A stretch of DNA of 40,811 nucleotides. Origin: Egibacteraceae bacterium. Lineage in GTDB: Bacteria > Actinomycetota > Nitriliruptoria > Euzebyales > Egibacteraceae. Of this stretch, positions 1-8,319 are shown piece by piece. The position numbers and the translations under genes were made by a program. The stretch is from assembly GCA_040905805.1 (NCBI GenBank), contig JBBDQS010000012.1, forward strand, positions 1-40,811, in the 5' to 3' direction. Position 1 is the stretch's first letter. The number at the start of each line of letters is the position of its first letter. The notes under the pieces are model-generated. The model ran no database searches. It was not told where the DNA came from and saw only the letters and a list, made by a program, of their open reading frames with translations.

Positions 1-11
1 GTGCCGGGTGA

Positions 12-32
12 GGCGGTCGCGAAGCGACCGCC
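12..32. terminator. Perfect 9-bp hairpin downstream of otsB
   Basis: Two 9-base arms, complementary without mismatch, flank a GAA loop. It lies about 70 bases past the minus-strand otsB stop codon. No T-run follows on either strand, so its role as a terminator is an inference from position and symmetry. Bases 33-99 hold nothing else I can recognise. Confidence 0.4.
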
Positions 33-99
33 ATGGGATGCTGAGTCGCGCGGTCCCCGGGCCCCGGGCGGCAAGGATCGCCAGTGTCCCGATCACCCG

Positions 100-930
100 C
101 TAGCAGGGGTCAGGACCTGACACCGACCCCCCGTCGGGCACGAGCCCGTCGAGCAGGTCGCGCACCTGGTCGGGGGTGTCGAGACGGTAGTGGGCGGCGG
201 TCGTGCGTGCGTCGTCTTCGCCGCACACCACCACGCCGATGCCGTCGGCGGCGATGGCGTCGAAGGCGTCCTCGTCGGTGACGTCGTCGCCCACGTACAG
301 CGGGACGACATCGGGGCGGTCCAGGCCGAGGGCGTCCAGCAGCCAGCGCAGCGCCTTGCCCTTGTCCCACGCCACGGCCGGTCGCACCTCGAAGATCTTC
401 TTGCCGCCGGTCTTGCGCAGCTGGCCCTCGGCGGCCGTGACGGCCTGGTCGACCGCCTCCTCGATGGCCTGGACCCGCGCCGGGTCGGCCTGGCGGAAGT
501 GGACGGCGACGGCGAAGCGCTTGCGCTCCACCGACACCCCGGGGATCGCCCCGAGCACGTCCTCGAGCGCGGTCTGCGCCCGGTCGAGCGCGGGCAGGGC
601 CTCGGGGGCGCGCTCGTGGCGCGCACCATCGGGCTCGACGATGTCGAAGCCGTGGCTGCCGGCGTAGGCGATGCCGTCGATGCCGACCATCGCCCGCACG
701 TCGGCGAGGTCGCGCCCGCTGACGATCGCCACGGGCACCACCGCGGCCAGGGCGCGGATCGCCTCCCGTGTCGACGCGGGCAGGGTGGCATCGGCCGCAT
801 GCTCGACGATGGGGGTCAGGGTCCCGTCGTAGTCCAGGAACACCGCCGGCGTCACGCCGGCGAGACGCTCGGCGATCTCGGCGGCCCGGTCCACCGCCGA
901 GGGCAGGTCGCGGATCGCTGCGCGGCTCAT
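100..930 (-). CDS. otsB: Trehalose-6-phosphate phosphatase (OtsB-like)
   Basis: A 276-residue HAD-superfamily phosphatase that would dephosphorylate trehalose 6-phosphate to trehalose in the cytoplasm. HAD motif I is seen as DYDGTLTP at residues 33-40, with nucleophile D33 and acid/base D35. Motif II is SGRD, and motif IV is [10 protein letters not shown] near the C-terminus, which is typical of OtsB. Length suits the single-domain family. The ATG at 928-930 overlaps the last bases of the upstream nucleotidyltransferase by 4 bases, so the two genes are probably translationally coupled. No trehalose-6-phosphate synthase (otsA) is in the window, so the substrate would come from elsewhere in the genome. 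A related sugar-phosphate phosphatase role cannot be excluded, but the motif set fits OtsB well. Confidence 0.9.
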   Translation of the reverse strand: MSRAAIRDLPSAVDRAAEIAERLAGVTPAVFLDYDGTLTPIVEHAADATLPASTREAIRALAAVVPVAIVSGRDLADVRAMVGIDGIAYAGSHGFDIVEPDGARHERAPEALPALDRAQTALEDVLGAIPGVSVERKRFAVAVHFRQADPARVQAIEEAVDQAVTAAEGQLRKTGGKKIFEVRPAVAWDKGKALRWLLDALGLDRPDVVPLYVGDDVTDEDAFDAIAADGIGVVVCGEDDARTTAAHYRLDTPDQVRDLLDGLVPDGGSVSGPDPC

Positions 931-1937
931 GCCGCCCCCGCGGGGATGCGCGTGCCGGCGGCGACGACCTGCCCGTCGGCCAGCACCACGTCGGGACCGA
1001 CCACCGCGGTGGCGCCGATCCGGGCGCCGGGCCCGACGATGGCGCCGCGCACCTGGACCTCCGCGCCCACCGCGACCCCGGCGTGCAGCACGGCATCGGC
1101 CAGTCGGGCTCCCGGGCCCACGGTGCAGTCGGGGCCGACCACCACCCCCGGGCCGACGTCGGCGGTCGGGTCGACCTGCGCGCTGCTGTGCACCCCGGTG
1201 GCGCCCTGCAGGCGCAACCCCGCACCGAGCGGCCAGGCGCACCGACCCTCGAGCACCGCGCGGTGCCCGGCGAGGTAGCGCTCGGGGGTCCCGAGGTCCT
1301 GCCAGTGCGCGTCGGAGACGACGCCGAGCAAGCGCGCGCCGGCGTCGAGCAGCCCGGGGAACACCGCCCGCTCGAACGACAGGGGCCCGTCGCCGGGGAA
1401 CCCGGCGAACACGTCGGGGGCGAGCACGTAGGTGCCGGCGTTGACCGTGTCCGCGTCGACGGTGCCCGGTGCGGGCTTCTCGACGAAGTCGCGCACGACG
1501 CCGTCGTCGTCGCAGACGACGACCCCGAAGCTCGTCGTGTCCCCGACGCGGGTCAGGGCCAGCGTGGCGGCCGCGTCGGCCTGCTCGTGCGCCGCGAGCA
1601 GCTCGGCGAAGTCCAGGTCGGTGAGGATGTCGCCGTTGCACACGAGCACCGGCCCGTCGGCACCAGCGCCCAGCAGCCGCCGGGCCGCGCCGGCGGTGTC
1701 CAAGGGGGTCTCCTCGGTGACCACCGTGACGTCGACGCCGTCGGCCTCAAGGCCCCGCCACGGGGTGGCGTCCGCGCCGACCAGGAAGGTCGCCCGGTCG
1801 CAGCCGACCTCGGCGAGGCGGCGCAGGAGGCCCACGGCGAAGGGCTCACCCATGAAGGGCAGGAGGGGCTTGGGCCGGGTGTCGGTGAGCGGGCGCAGGC
1901 GCGTGCCCTTCCCGCCGGCGAGGATGACGGCATGCAT
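927..1937 (-). CDS. Sugar-phosphate nucleotidyltransferase, mannose-1-phosphate guanylyltransferase-like
   Basis: A 336-residue cytoplasmic enzyme that would join a sugar 1-phosphate to an NTP. The N-terminus carries the pyrophosphorylase signature LAGGKGTRLRPLT (residues 6-18) and the PKPLLPF lysine motif. The core runs to about residue 235. The C-terminal 95 residues are hexapeptide-like (repeated G-P-x-x-V-G-x-x-A patterns), giving a left-handed beta-helix. This architecture matches actinobacterial ManC/ManB GDP-mannose pyrophosphorylases, which sit close to wbbL and rmlD in mycobacteria; here those genes lie 6 kb away. Substrate (mannose versus glucose 1-phosphate) cannot be decided from sequence by eye. 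A -10-like TACGCT lies 8 bases ahead of the ATG, suggesting a short or absent leader. Confidence 0.8.
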   Translation of the reverse strand: MHAVILAGGKGTRLRPLTDTRPKPLLPFMGEPFAVGLLRRLAEVGCDRATFLVGADATPWRGLEADGVDVTVVTEETPLDTAGAARRLLGAGADGPVLVCNGDILTDLDFAELLAAHEQADAAATLALTRVGDTTSFGVVVCDDDGVVRDFVEKPAPGTVDADTVNAGTYVLAPDVFAGFPGDGPLSFERAVFPGLLDAGARLLGVVSDAHWQDLGTPERYLAGHRAVLEGRCAWPLGAGLRLQGATGVHSSAQVDPTADVGPGVVVGPDCTVGPGARLADAVLHAGVAVGAEVQVRGAIVGPGARIGATAVVGPDVVLADGQVVAAGTRIPAGAA

Positions 1938-1945
1938 GGGTTCCC

Positions 1946-1951
1946 AGCGTA
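1946..1951 (-). promoter_or_regulatory. Candidate -10 element (TACGCT) for the nucleotidyltransferase-otsB pair
   Basis: Reads TACGCT on the minus strand, matching the TAnnnT pattern of actinobacterial housekeeping promoters, with 8 bases to the ATG at 1937. No convincing -35 is visible. It lies back to back with the divergent element at 1972-1977 in a 49-bp intergenic space. Confidence 0.35.
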
Positions 1952-1971
1952 GAGCCTGCGAGCCGACCGCC

Positions 1972-1977
1972 TATCAT
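1972..1977 (+). promoter_or_regulatory. Candidate -10 element (TATCAT) for the DUF5995-cNMP gene
   Basis: TATCAT fits TAnnnT and lies 9 bases ahead of the ATG at 1987. There is no purine-rich ribosome-binding site between them, which would suit a leaderless or near-leaderless transcript. Confidence 0.4.
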
Positions 1978-1986
1978 CGCCGTGCC

Positions 1987-3912
1987 ATGGGTGCAGACAG
2001 CGAGCCCTCGCCGGAGTCGGTCACGGCCGCTGCTCCGGGCGTCGCCGACGTGCGCATCGGCTTCGGCCAGCAGGACCCGCCAGCGGGCGGCTACACGCTG
2101 ACCGGCTTCGACGACCGTCTCGCGACCATGGCCGAGCAGCAGGAGACCCTCGTCGGTGCCGGCGACTACCGTGCGGTGTTCCACCTCACCTACCTGACGT
2201 TCTCCCGGCGGGTGCGGGCGGCGCTCGCCGCCGGGCGTTTCGCCGACGCGGACTGGGCCGCGGACATGTCCTGCCGGTTCGTCGACGCCTACCTGGAACA
2301 GGTCCGCCGGTGGGGTCGGGGCGACCCGACCCAGTGCCGCGCCTGGCGGGTCGCGTTCGGCTCCGCCCAGTCGGGTCGGGCGAACGTCGTGCAGGCGATG
2401 CTCCTCGGGATGAACGCCCACATCCACTACGACCTGGCCTTCGTGACGCTGGGGGCGTGTCGTGCCGCCGGCGACCTCAGCGATCCGAGCCCGCCACGGC
2501 CCTCGATCTCGAGGGCCCGCGTGCCCGACGCCCGCTACCGTGACTTCCTGCTCATCAACCAGGTCGGGTGGGAGAGCATCCCCCACATCCAGGAGACGGT
2601 GCTGCGCACCTTCGCCCGGACGCTGGCGTGGGGCACCAAGCCGGTCGCGCGCCTCACCAGGACCCTGGGCCAGCGCCTGCTGATGGAGGCCCGGGACACC
2701 TCCTGGGCCCACACCAGCCTGCTGGTGCACGCCCCGACCGAGACTGATCGCGCGGCCGTCGCCGCGATGATCGATGCCCACGCGGCCAGCCACACCCACC
2801 TGGTCGCCGCCCTGACGGCCAACCCACGGCGCGCCGTCGGCGGGTCGCGGGGCTGGCGCGACCGCCAGACCGACCTTCCGGAGTCAGCCCGCGACCAGCT
2901 GCTCGCGATGGCCACGACCAACCCGGTCGTCGCCGACCTCGCGCTCCGCCAGCTCGCCTTCGCCGGCGCGGACCCGGCCGTGGTCCTGGACGCCCTGGTC
3001 GATGCGGACCAGGAGGAGCTCGCGGGCAACTTCGCGGCCATGGTCGCCCGGCACGCACCGGCGCGCCGGCGCAAGGACCTCGAGCGGTACTGGCGCCGTG
3101 GGGGTCGCCAGGCCCACGCCGCCCTGACCGTCGCCCTTGCCGGCGGGTACGTCGCCGCCGGGGACCTGCCCCGCCGCGCGGTCGCCAGGGTGCACGACGC
3201 CTGGCAGGCCGCCCTCGATGACGCCCGGCGATGCGTGGCTGTCCCCGAGATCGCCGCCACCCCTGACCTGGCCGAGGCGTTGCGGGACTACGAGCAGCGC
3301 CAGAGCGACCTGCTGGCCCGAACGGGTCGCCCTCCTCGACCGCTGCACGCCGACACCGCACCGCTGCCGCTCGTCCACGCACAGACGCTGCTCGCCGTCC
3401 ATCCGGACCCGTGGGTGCGCGTATGCGCGGCGGGTCACGGGCTGACCGCGGACCACGAAGGAGGCCACGCCATGGCCCAGCTCATCGAGCAGGTGCTGTT
3501 CCTGAAGTCCACGGCCGTGTTCCTGGAGGTGGACCCCGCCTCGCTGCTGCCCGTGGCCGAGGAGCTGCAGGAGTGCACCTTCGGCGCCGGCACCGCCATC
3601 ATCCGCAGCGGCGACTGGGCCGACGGCATCCACCTGATCACGGAGGGCCGCGTCCGGGTCACCCAGGACCGCGACGGCAGGCGGGTGGACGTGGCCGACC
3701 TCGGCCGTGGCGACGCCCTCGGCGAGCTCTCGGCGCTGAACGACGCCCCGGCGACGGCCGACTGCACGGCCGTCACCCCGGTCCGCACCGTGTTCCTGGC
3801 GACCGGCGTCCTCGCGCAGCTGCTGCACCAGCACCCACGCGTCGCCATCGGCCTGGTGCGCGTGCTGAGCCAGCGGCTCACCACGACCACCCTGATGCTG
3901 GCGGACGGCTGA
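1987..3912 (+). CDS. DUF5995 domain - HEAT-like region - cyclic-nucleotide-binding-like domain fusion
   Basis: A 641-residue protein of unknown function. Residues about 35-280 resemble DUF5995 (pattern L-x-G-F-D-D-R at 38-44, then G-M-N-A-H-I-H-Y-D-L at 141-150, the most conserved stretch of that family). Residues about 295-485 are helical with HEAT-like pieces, including AVHPDPWVRVCAAG (470-483). Residues about 500-636 form a cNMP-binding beta-barrel with the V-F-L-E-V opening, an I-R-S-G-D turn (539-543) and GELSAL (579-584). In canonical CAP-type pockets an Arg follows the Pro a few residues later; here that position is Ala589, so cAMP binding is doubtful. There is no DNA-binding HTH and no membrane segment. 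The domain triad is read from sequence; a sensor or scaffold role is inference. Confidence 0.75.
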   Translation: MGADSEPSPESVTAAAPGVADVRIGFGQQDPPAGGYTLTGFDDRLATMAEQQETLVGAGDYRAVFHLTYLTFSRRVRAALAAGRFADADWAADMSCRFVDAYLEQVRRWGRGDPTQCRAWRVAFGSAQSGRANVVQAMLLGMNAHIHYDLAFVTLGACRAAGDLSDPSPPRPSISRARVPDARYRDFLLINQVGWESIPHIQETVLRTFARTLAWGTKPVARLTRTLGQRLLMEARDTSWAHTSLLVHAPTETDRAAVAAMIDAHAASHTHLVAALTANPRRAVGGSRGWRDRQTDLPESARDQLLAMATTNPVVADLALRQLAFAGADPAVVLDALVDADQEELAGNFAAMVARHAPARRRKDLERYWRRGGRQAHAALTVALAGGYVAAGDLPRRAVARVHDAWQAALDDARRCVAVPEIAATPDLAEALRDYEQRQSDLLARTGRPPRPLHADTAPLPLVHAQTLLAVHPDPWVRVCAAGHGLTADHEGGHAMAQLIEQVLFLKSTAVFLEVDPASLLPVAEELQECTFGAGTAIIRSGDWADGIHLITEGRVRVTQDRDGRRVDVADLGRGDALGELSALNDAPATADCTAVTPVRTVFLATGVLAQLLHQHPRVAIGLVRVLSQRLTTTTLMLADG

Positions 3913-3940
3913 GGCGTCCCGAACCGCAGGGCAGGGCGCG

Positions 3941-5284
3941 TCACTGCGGGGCGCGGCCGGCGCGCCAGCGGGCGAGATCGGGCTCGTGGCCGTGCGGGCC
4001 GGGCTCGTACAGGCGGCCCAGGCCGTCGGGGCCGTAGGGCTGGTCCACCCAGCCGCGCGGGTCGTCGTGGGGGTAGCGGTAGCCCGCCCCGTGGCCGAGC
4101 TTCGCGGCGCCCTTGTAGTGGGCGTCGCGCAGGTGCGCGGGCACCGGGGCGTTGCCGAGGCGGGCCACGGCCTCGTCGGCGGCCGCCAGCGCCAGGGTGA
4201 CCCGGTTGGACTTGGGTGCCAGGGCGAGGTACACGGCCGCCTCCGCCAGCGCGAAGCGGGCCTCGGGCAGGCCGACGAACTCCAGCGCCTGGAAGGCCGC
4301 AACCGCGACGGTGAGCGCCTGGGGGTCGGCCAGCCCGACGTCCTCGCCCGCGAGGACGACCATGCGGCGCGCGAGGAACCGGGGGTTCTCCCCGGCGGTC
4401 AGCATCCGCACCAGCCAGTAGACCGCCGCGTCGGGATCCGACCCGCGCAGCGCCTTGATGAAGGCGCTGACCTGGTCGTAGTGGTTGTCGGCGGTCTTGT
4501 CGTAGCGCAGGTGGGGGTTGGCCAGCGCGGACCGCACCGCCTCGACGGTCACCGGGTCGGCCAGCGCCGCGGCGGTCTCCAGCCCGGTCAGGGCCACGCG
4601 GGCGTCGCCGTCGGCGGCCTCGACCAGCGCACCGAGCGCGTCCTCCTCCACGGTCACCCCGGGCAGACCGCGCTCGTCGCTGACCGCGCGGGCCAGCAGC
4701 GCCCGCACGTCGTCGGCATCGAGGGGCTCCAGGCGGTACAGCAGGCTGCGCGACAGCAGCGGCGGGTTGACCTCGAAGTAGGGGTTCTCGGTCGTCGCGC
4801 CGATCAGGACGACCGAGCCGTCCTCGACGCCGGGCAGCAGCGCGTCCTGCTGTGACGTGTTGAAGCGGTGCACCTCGTCGATGAACAGCACGGTGCGGCG
4901 CGGGCCGGTGGCGGGATTGGTGCGGCGGCCGGCGTGGGTGCGGCGGGCGCGGGCCTCCTCGACGATGCGGCGCACGTCCTTGACCCCTGCGGTGACCGCC
5001 GACAGCTCGGCGAACGCCGCCTGCGTCGACGCCGCGATGACGTGGGCGAGGCTGGTCTTGCCCGTGCCCGGCGGGCCCCAGAGCACCACGCTCGTGACCC
5101 GGTCGGCGGTGATCGCCGCGCGTAGCGGCCCCTTCGACCCCACCAGGTGACGCTGCCCCACGACCTCGTCGAGGGTCCGGGGACGCAGGCGCGCGGGCAG
5201 CGGGGCGCCGGACATGGCCGCGCCGGCCGGCGCCTCGGCGGTCCCCGCGCCGGCGGGGTCGTCGTCGAACAGTCGCTCGCTCAT
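3941..5284 (-). CDS. rarA: Replication-associated recombination ATPase RarA (MgsA)
   Basis: A 447-residue AAA+ ATPase of the RarA/MgsA/WRNIP1 family, which acts at stalled replication forks. After a 30-residue low-complexity N-tail, LRPRTLDEVVGQRHL (33-47) is the family opening. Walker A GPPGTGKTS is at 70-78 and Walker B VLFIDEVHRFN at 132-142. A sensor 1 TTENP follows, then the RarA tetramerisation region and the C-terminal MgsA_AAA_C part with YPHDDP and WVDQPY. Length is normal. The gene faces the DUF5995 fusion tail to tail with a 28-bp gap and is divergent from the kinase gene, so it is probably transcribed alone. An alternative start at internal Met24 is possible. Confidence 0.95.
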   Translation of the reverse strand: MSERLFDDDPAGAGTAEAPAGAAMSGAPLPARLRPRTLDEVVGQRHLVGSKGPLRAAITADRVTSVVLWGPPGTGKTSLAHVIAASTQAAFAELSAVTAGVKDVRRIVEEARARRTHAGRRTNPATGPRRTVLFIDEVHRFNTSQQDALLPGVEDGSVVLIGATTENPYFEVNPPLLSRSLLYRLEPLDADDVRALLARAVSDERGLPGVTVEEDALGALVEAADGDARVALTGLETAAALADPVTVEAVRSALANPHLRYDKTADNHYDQVSAFIKALRGSDPDAAVYWLVRMLTAGENPRFLARRMVVLAGEDVGLADPQALTVAVAAFQALEFVGLPEARFALAEAAVYLALAPKSNRVTLALAAADEAVARLGNAPVPAHLRDAHYKGAAKLGHGAGYRYPHDDPRGWVDQPYGPDGLGRLYEPGPHGHEPDLARWRAGRAPQ

Positions 5285-5326
5285 CCCGGGAGTGTCGCAC
5301 CGTCCCCCGCCGGGTCGCCGGACCGA

Positions 5327-5332
5327 TATGCT
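5327..5332 (+). promoter_or_regulatory. Candidate -10 element (TATGCT) for the kinase gene
   Basis: TATGCT fits TAnnnT and is 8 bases before the GTG at 5341. A GAGGG at 5333-5337 could instead serve as ribosome-binding site for ATG 5344, so leaderless and leadered readings compete. Confidence 0.35.
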
Positions 5333-5340
5333 GAGGGCCC

Positions 5341-7410
5341 GTGATGAACGAGCTGCCGGTCGGAGCCCACCTCGCCGGCTACCGGATCGAGGGGGTAGCC
5401 GGTCGCGGCGGCATGGGCGTGGTGTACCTCGCCGAGCACATCCACCTCGGCCGCCGGGTCGCGCTGAAGACGCTGTCGGGCCCCCGCGGTGCCGACGAGG
5501 AGTTCCGGGAGCGGTTCATCCGGGAGTCGCGCATGGCCGCGCGGATCGACCATCCCCACATCGTGCCCATCTTCGACGCCGGGGAGGCCGACGGGTTGCT
5601 GTACCTGGCGATGCGCCTGGTGACCGGCGGGGACCTCCAAGGCATGATCGACGACCACGCTCCCCTGGCGGTCGACATGACGCTGGGCATGATGCGCCAG
5701 GTCGCCTCGGCGCTTGATGCCGCGCACGCGCAGGGCCTGGTGCACCGCGACGTGAAGCCGGGCAACGTCCTGTTGGAGCGCGCACCCGCCGAGCACGCCC
5801 CGCACTGCTTCCTGGCCGACTTCGGCCTCACCAAGCACTCCAGCTCGGACACGGCGCTCACGAGCGCCGGCCAGCTGCTCGGCACCCTGTCCTACGTCGC
5901 CCCCGAGCAGATCGAGGGGGCTGCGCTCGACGGCCGGGCCGACCAGTACTCGCTGGCCTGCATGCTCCACGAGTGCCTGACCGGGGCGCCGCCGTTTCGC
6001 ACCGACAGCGACTCGGCGCTGCCCCTGATCGCCGCGCACCTGCACGACTCGCCGCCGCCGCTGAGCGCGGCACGACCCGACCTGCCCGGCGCCCTCGACG
6101 AGGCCCTGCAGCGGGCGCTGGCGAAGTCCCCGGCGCAGCGCTACCCCGACTGCACCGCGCTCGTGGACGCGCTCGAGGACGCGGCCGGCGCGCCCCACAC
6201 CACCCCGGCGGTAGCGGTACCGAGGGAGCTCGAGGACACCATCGACTTCACCCGTGTCGACGAGGGCGAGCCCCCGACCGCGCGGGATCCCGCGCCGCCC
6301 CCGGCGGCTGCCACCCCGGACCCGTCCGAGGAGCAGACCTACACCGTCGACCGTCCCCAGCCGGCGGCGTCTCCGCGGCGCCCCGCCCCGCCGCCACCCG
6401 GAGGTCGGCCCACACCACCCCCCGCGCGGCGGGGACGGCTCGTGGCTGCGGTCGTCGGCGTGCTCGCCGTGCTCGCGATCGGCGGGATCACCGCCGCGCA
6501 GGTGCTCACCGGGGCGGAGACGTCGGCCGAGGACCCCCCGCCCGATCCCGACCCCGACCCCGAGCCTGACCCCGACCCCAACCCTGCCGAGACCGAGCCC
6601 GCCACGCCCACCGACGTCGCAGAGCTCATCGCCTTCGACAGCCAGCGTGACGGCAACCGCGAGATCTACGTCGTCCGTGCCGACGGCAGTGGGCTCCGCA
6701 ACCTCACCCAGCACCCCGCCGATGACCGGCAGGCCGCGTGGTCGCCGGACCGTGACGAGATAGTCTTCGCCAGCAACCGTGGCGGTACCTTCGCGCTGTA
6801 CGCGGTCCGGGTCGATGACGGCTCCGTCGAACAGCTGACCGATGGGGGGCCGGCAGGCGACTTCGATCCGACGTGGTCGCCCGACGGCCAGGCGGTGGCG
6901 TTCAGCCGCCAGGGGGCCGGCGGGCGTGATCTCTACGTCGTCGACGCGACCGGTGCGGAGCCACGCCCGCTGACCGGCGGGGAAGGCAGCGACGCGCGTC
7001 CGGCCTGGGCCCCCGACGGCACGCAGCTCGCGTTCCAGAGCGACCGTGACGGGCCGCTGGACATCTGGGTGATGAACGCCGACGGCACGGGGCTGCGCAA
7101 CCTCACCGACCATTCCGGCACGGACTTCCACCCGTCCTGGTCGGCGGACGGCGAACGCCTCGTCTTCGGCAGTGATCGCTCCGGGGCCGACAACATCATG
7201 GTCGTCCGCGCCGACGGCAGCGGCCTGGACAGGCTCACTAGCTCCGAGGCCTACGACGACCTCGATCCGGAGTTCTCACCCGACGGACGGTTCGTCGTGT
7301 TCCAGTCAAACCGGGACGGCAACCACGAGATCTACGTCGTGGGCGCCGACGGTGGATCCGCGGTGCGGGTCACCGACCACTCCGCCGACGACCGCGATCC
7401 GGGCTGGTGA
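5341..7410 (+). CDS. Membrane Ser/Thr protein kinase with extracytoplasmic TolB-like beta-propeller
   Basis: A 689-residue Hanks-type kinase. The glycine loop is GRGGMGVVY (21-29), the ATP lysine is in VALK (K43), the catalytic loop is HRDVKPGN and the metal-binding DFG is in LADFGLTK, so it should be active. The kinase domain ends near residue 285. A Pro/Asp-rich juxtamembrane linker follows, then one membrane helix (about 362-385), an Asp-Pro repeat spacer (about 400-418) and about six PD40/TolB-type blades with recurring D-G-x-x-E/D-I-Y-V-V and W-S-P-D-G patterns to the end. PASTA repeats, common in actinobacterial PknB, are absent. Probably the propeller senses an envelope ligand; that is inference. 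The start is GTG 5341 or ATG 5344, one residue apart. The convergent glycosyltransferase stop is 3 bases away. Confidence 0.9.
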   Translation: MMNELPVGAHLAGYRIEGVAGRGGMGVVYLAEHIHLGRRVALKTLSGPRGADEEFRERFIRESRMAARIDHPHIVPIFDAGEADGLLYLAMRLVTGGDLQGMIDDHAPLAVDMTLGMMRQVASALDAAHAQGLVHRDVKPGNVLLERAPAEHAPHCFLADFGLTKHSSSDTALTSAGQLLGTLSYVAPEQIEGAALDGRADQYSLACMLHECLTGAPPFRTDSDSALPLIAAHLHDSPPPLSAARPDLPGALDEALQRALAKSPAQRYPDCTALVDALEDAAGAPHTTPAVAVPRELEDTIDFTRVDEGEPPTARDPAPPPAAATPDPSEEQTYTVDRPQPAASPRRPAPPPPGGRPTPPPARRGRLVAAVVGVLAVLAIGGITAAQVLTGAETSAEDPPPDPDPDPEPDPDPNPAETEPATPTDVAELIAFDSQRDGNREIYVVRADGSGLRNLTQHPADDRQAAWSPDRDEIVFASNRGGTFALYAVRVDDGSVEQLTDGGPAGDFDPTWSPDGQAVAFSRQGAGGRDLYVVDATGAEPRPLTGGEGSDARPAWAPDGTQLAFQSDRDGPLDIWVMNADGTGLRNLTDHSGTDFHPSWSADGERLVFGSDRSGADNIMVVRADGSGLDRLTSSEAYDDLDPEFSPDGRFVVFQSNRDGNHEIYVVGADGGSAVRVTDHSADDRDPGW
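6541..6588 (+). repeat. In-gene 6-bp Asp-Pro codon repeat
   Basis: About eight imperfect copies of a GAC/GAG-CCC-type 6-mer encode the D-P/E-P spacer between the kinase's membrane helix and its propeller. Copy number could vary by slippage without changing the frame. Confidence 0.6.
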
Positions 7411-7413
7411 CGC

Positions 7414-8319
7414 TCACCCGTGCGCGTGCGGCCGCCCGCGTAGCAACGACCACAGCATCGTGACCAGCACCCAGCCCGCCAGCCCGATCCGCAGCGGGAA
7501 GCGCAGCAGCCGGCGGGGCCAGGTGGCGTAGCGGCGCGAGAAGAACCGGTCGAGGGAGCGGGCGTGCTCGACCACCATGCGGAACCGCCGCCGGGAGACG
7601 GCGCCGCCGACGGCGTGGGTGACCTCGGCGACCGGGGAGAAGACGACGCGCCAACCCCGCCGGCGCAGACGGTCGCACAGGTCCACGTCCTCCACGAACA
7701 TGAAGTAGGCGGGGTCGAAGCCACCGACGTCGTCGAACGCGTCCCGGCGCAGCGCCAGGCAGCAGCCGCTGACCCAGTCGACGTCGCGCTCGCTCAGATG
7801 ATCCCAGTCGGTGAGCCGGTACGCCCGCGTCCACCGGTTGTCCGGCCTCCACAGGCCCAGCAGGGCATGGCCGATCGCCTGCCCCAGGGAGGGGAAGGCG
7901 CGGGCGGAGTGCTGCACGCGACCGTCGGGGAAGCGCACCATCGGCCCGAGTGCACCCACGTCCGAATGGGCCGCCAGGTGTGCGCCCATAGCCCGGACCG
8001 ACCCCGGGGGGAAGAGGGTGTCGGCGTTGGCCACCACGACGACCGGTGCGGCGGTCAGCGCCACCCCGGCGTTGGCCGCCTGGCCGAACCCGACGTTGGG
8101 CAGCGCCAGGCGGCGCACGGTCGGGAACGCGGCGGCCACGGCCTGCATGCTGCCGTCGCTTGACCCGCTGTCGACCGCGACCAGCAGGTCGGCGCCCGCG
8201 GCCTCGAGGCTGCCCAGGCAGGCGAGCAGGTCCTCGCGCGTGTTGTGGTTGACCACGACCACGGCGACCTGCTCGGCTGCGCTGTCGCCGACCTCGGACC
8301 AGACGGGGTCAGCCGTCAC
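7414..8319 (-). CDS. wbbL: Family 2 glycosyltransferase, WbbL-like rhamnosyltransferase
   Basis: A 301-residue GT-A enzyme. The N-terminal VVVVNHNTREDL (19-30), the NADTLF acidic motif near residue 100 and the downstream VSGCCLALRRDAFDDVGG plus FMFVEDVDLCDRL segments are characteristic of the rhamnosyltransferase WbbL group. A hydrophobic C-terminal segment (GLAGWVLVTMLWSLL) suggests membrane association. WbbL puts L-rhamnose from dTDP-rhamnose onto the GlcNAc-PP-lipid that becomes the arabinogalactan linker, or an equivalent wall glycan. The GTG start (8317-8319) overlaps the end of rfbD by 11 bases, supporting an operon with the dTDP-rhamnose genes. The exact acceptor cannot be read from sequence. 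Confidence 0.85.
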   Translation of the reverse strand: MTADPVWSEVGDSAAEQVAVVVVNHNTREDLLACLGSLEAAGADLLVAVDSGSSDGSMQAVAAAFPTVRRLALPNVGFGQAANAGVALTAAPVVVVANADTLFPPGSVRAMGAHLAAHSDVGALGPMVRFPDGRVQHSARAFPSLGQAIGHALLGLWRPDNRWTRAYRLTDWDHLSERDVDWVSGCCLALRRDAFDDVGGFDPAYFMFVEDVDLCDRLRRRGWRVVFSPVAEVTHAVGGAVSRRRFRMVVEHARSLDRFFSRRYATWPRRLLRFPLRIGLAGWVLVTMLWSLLRGRPHAHG

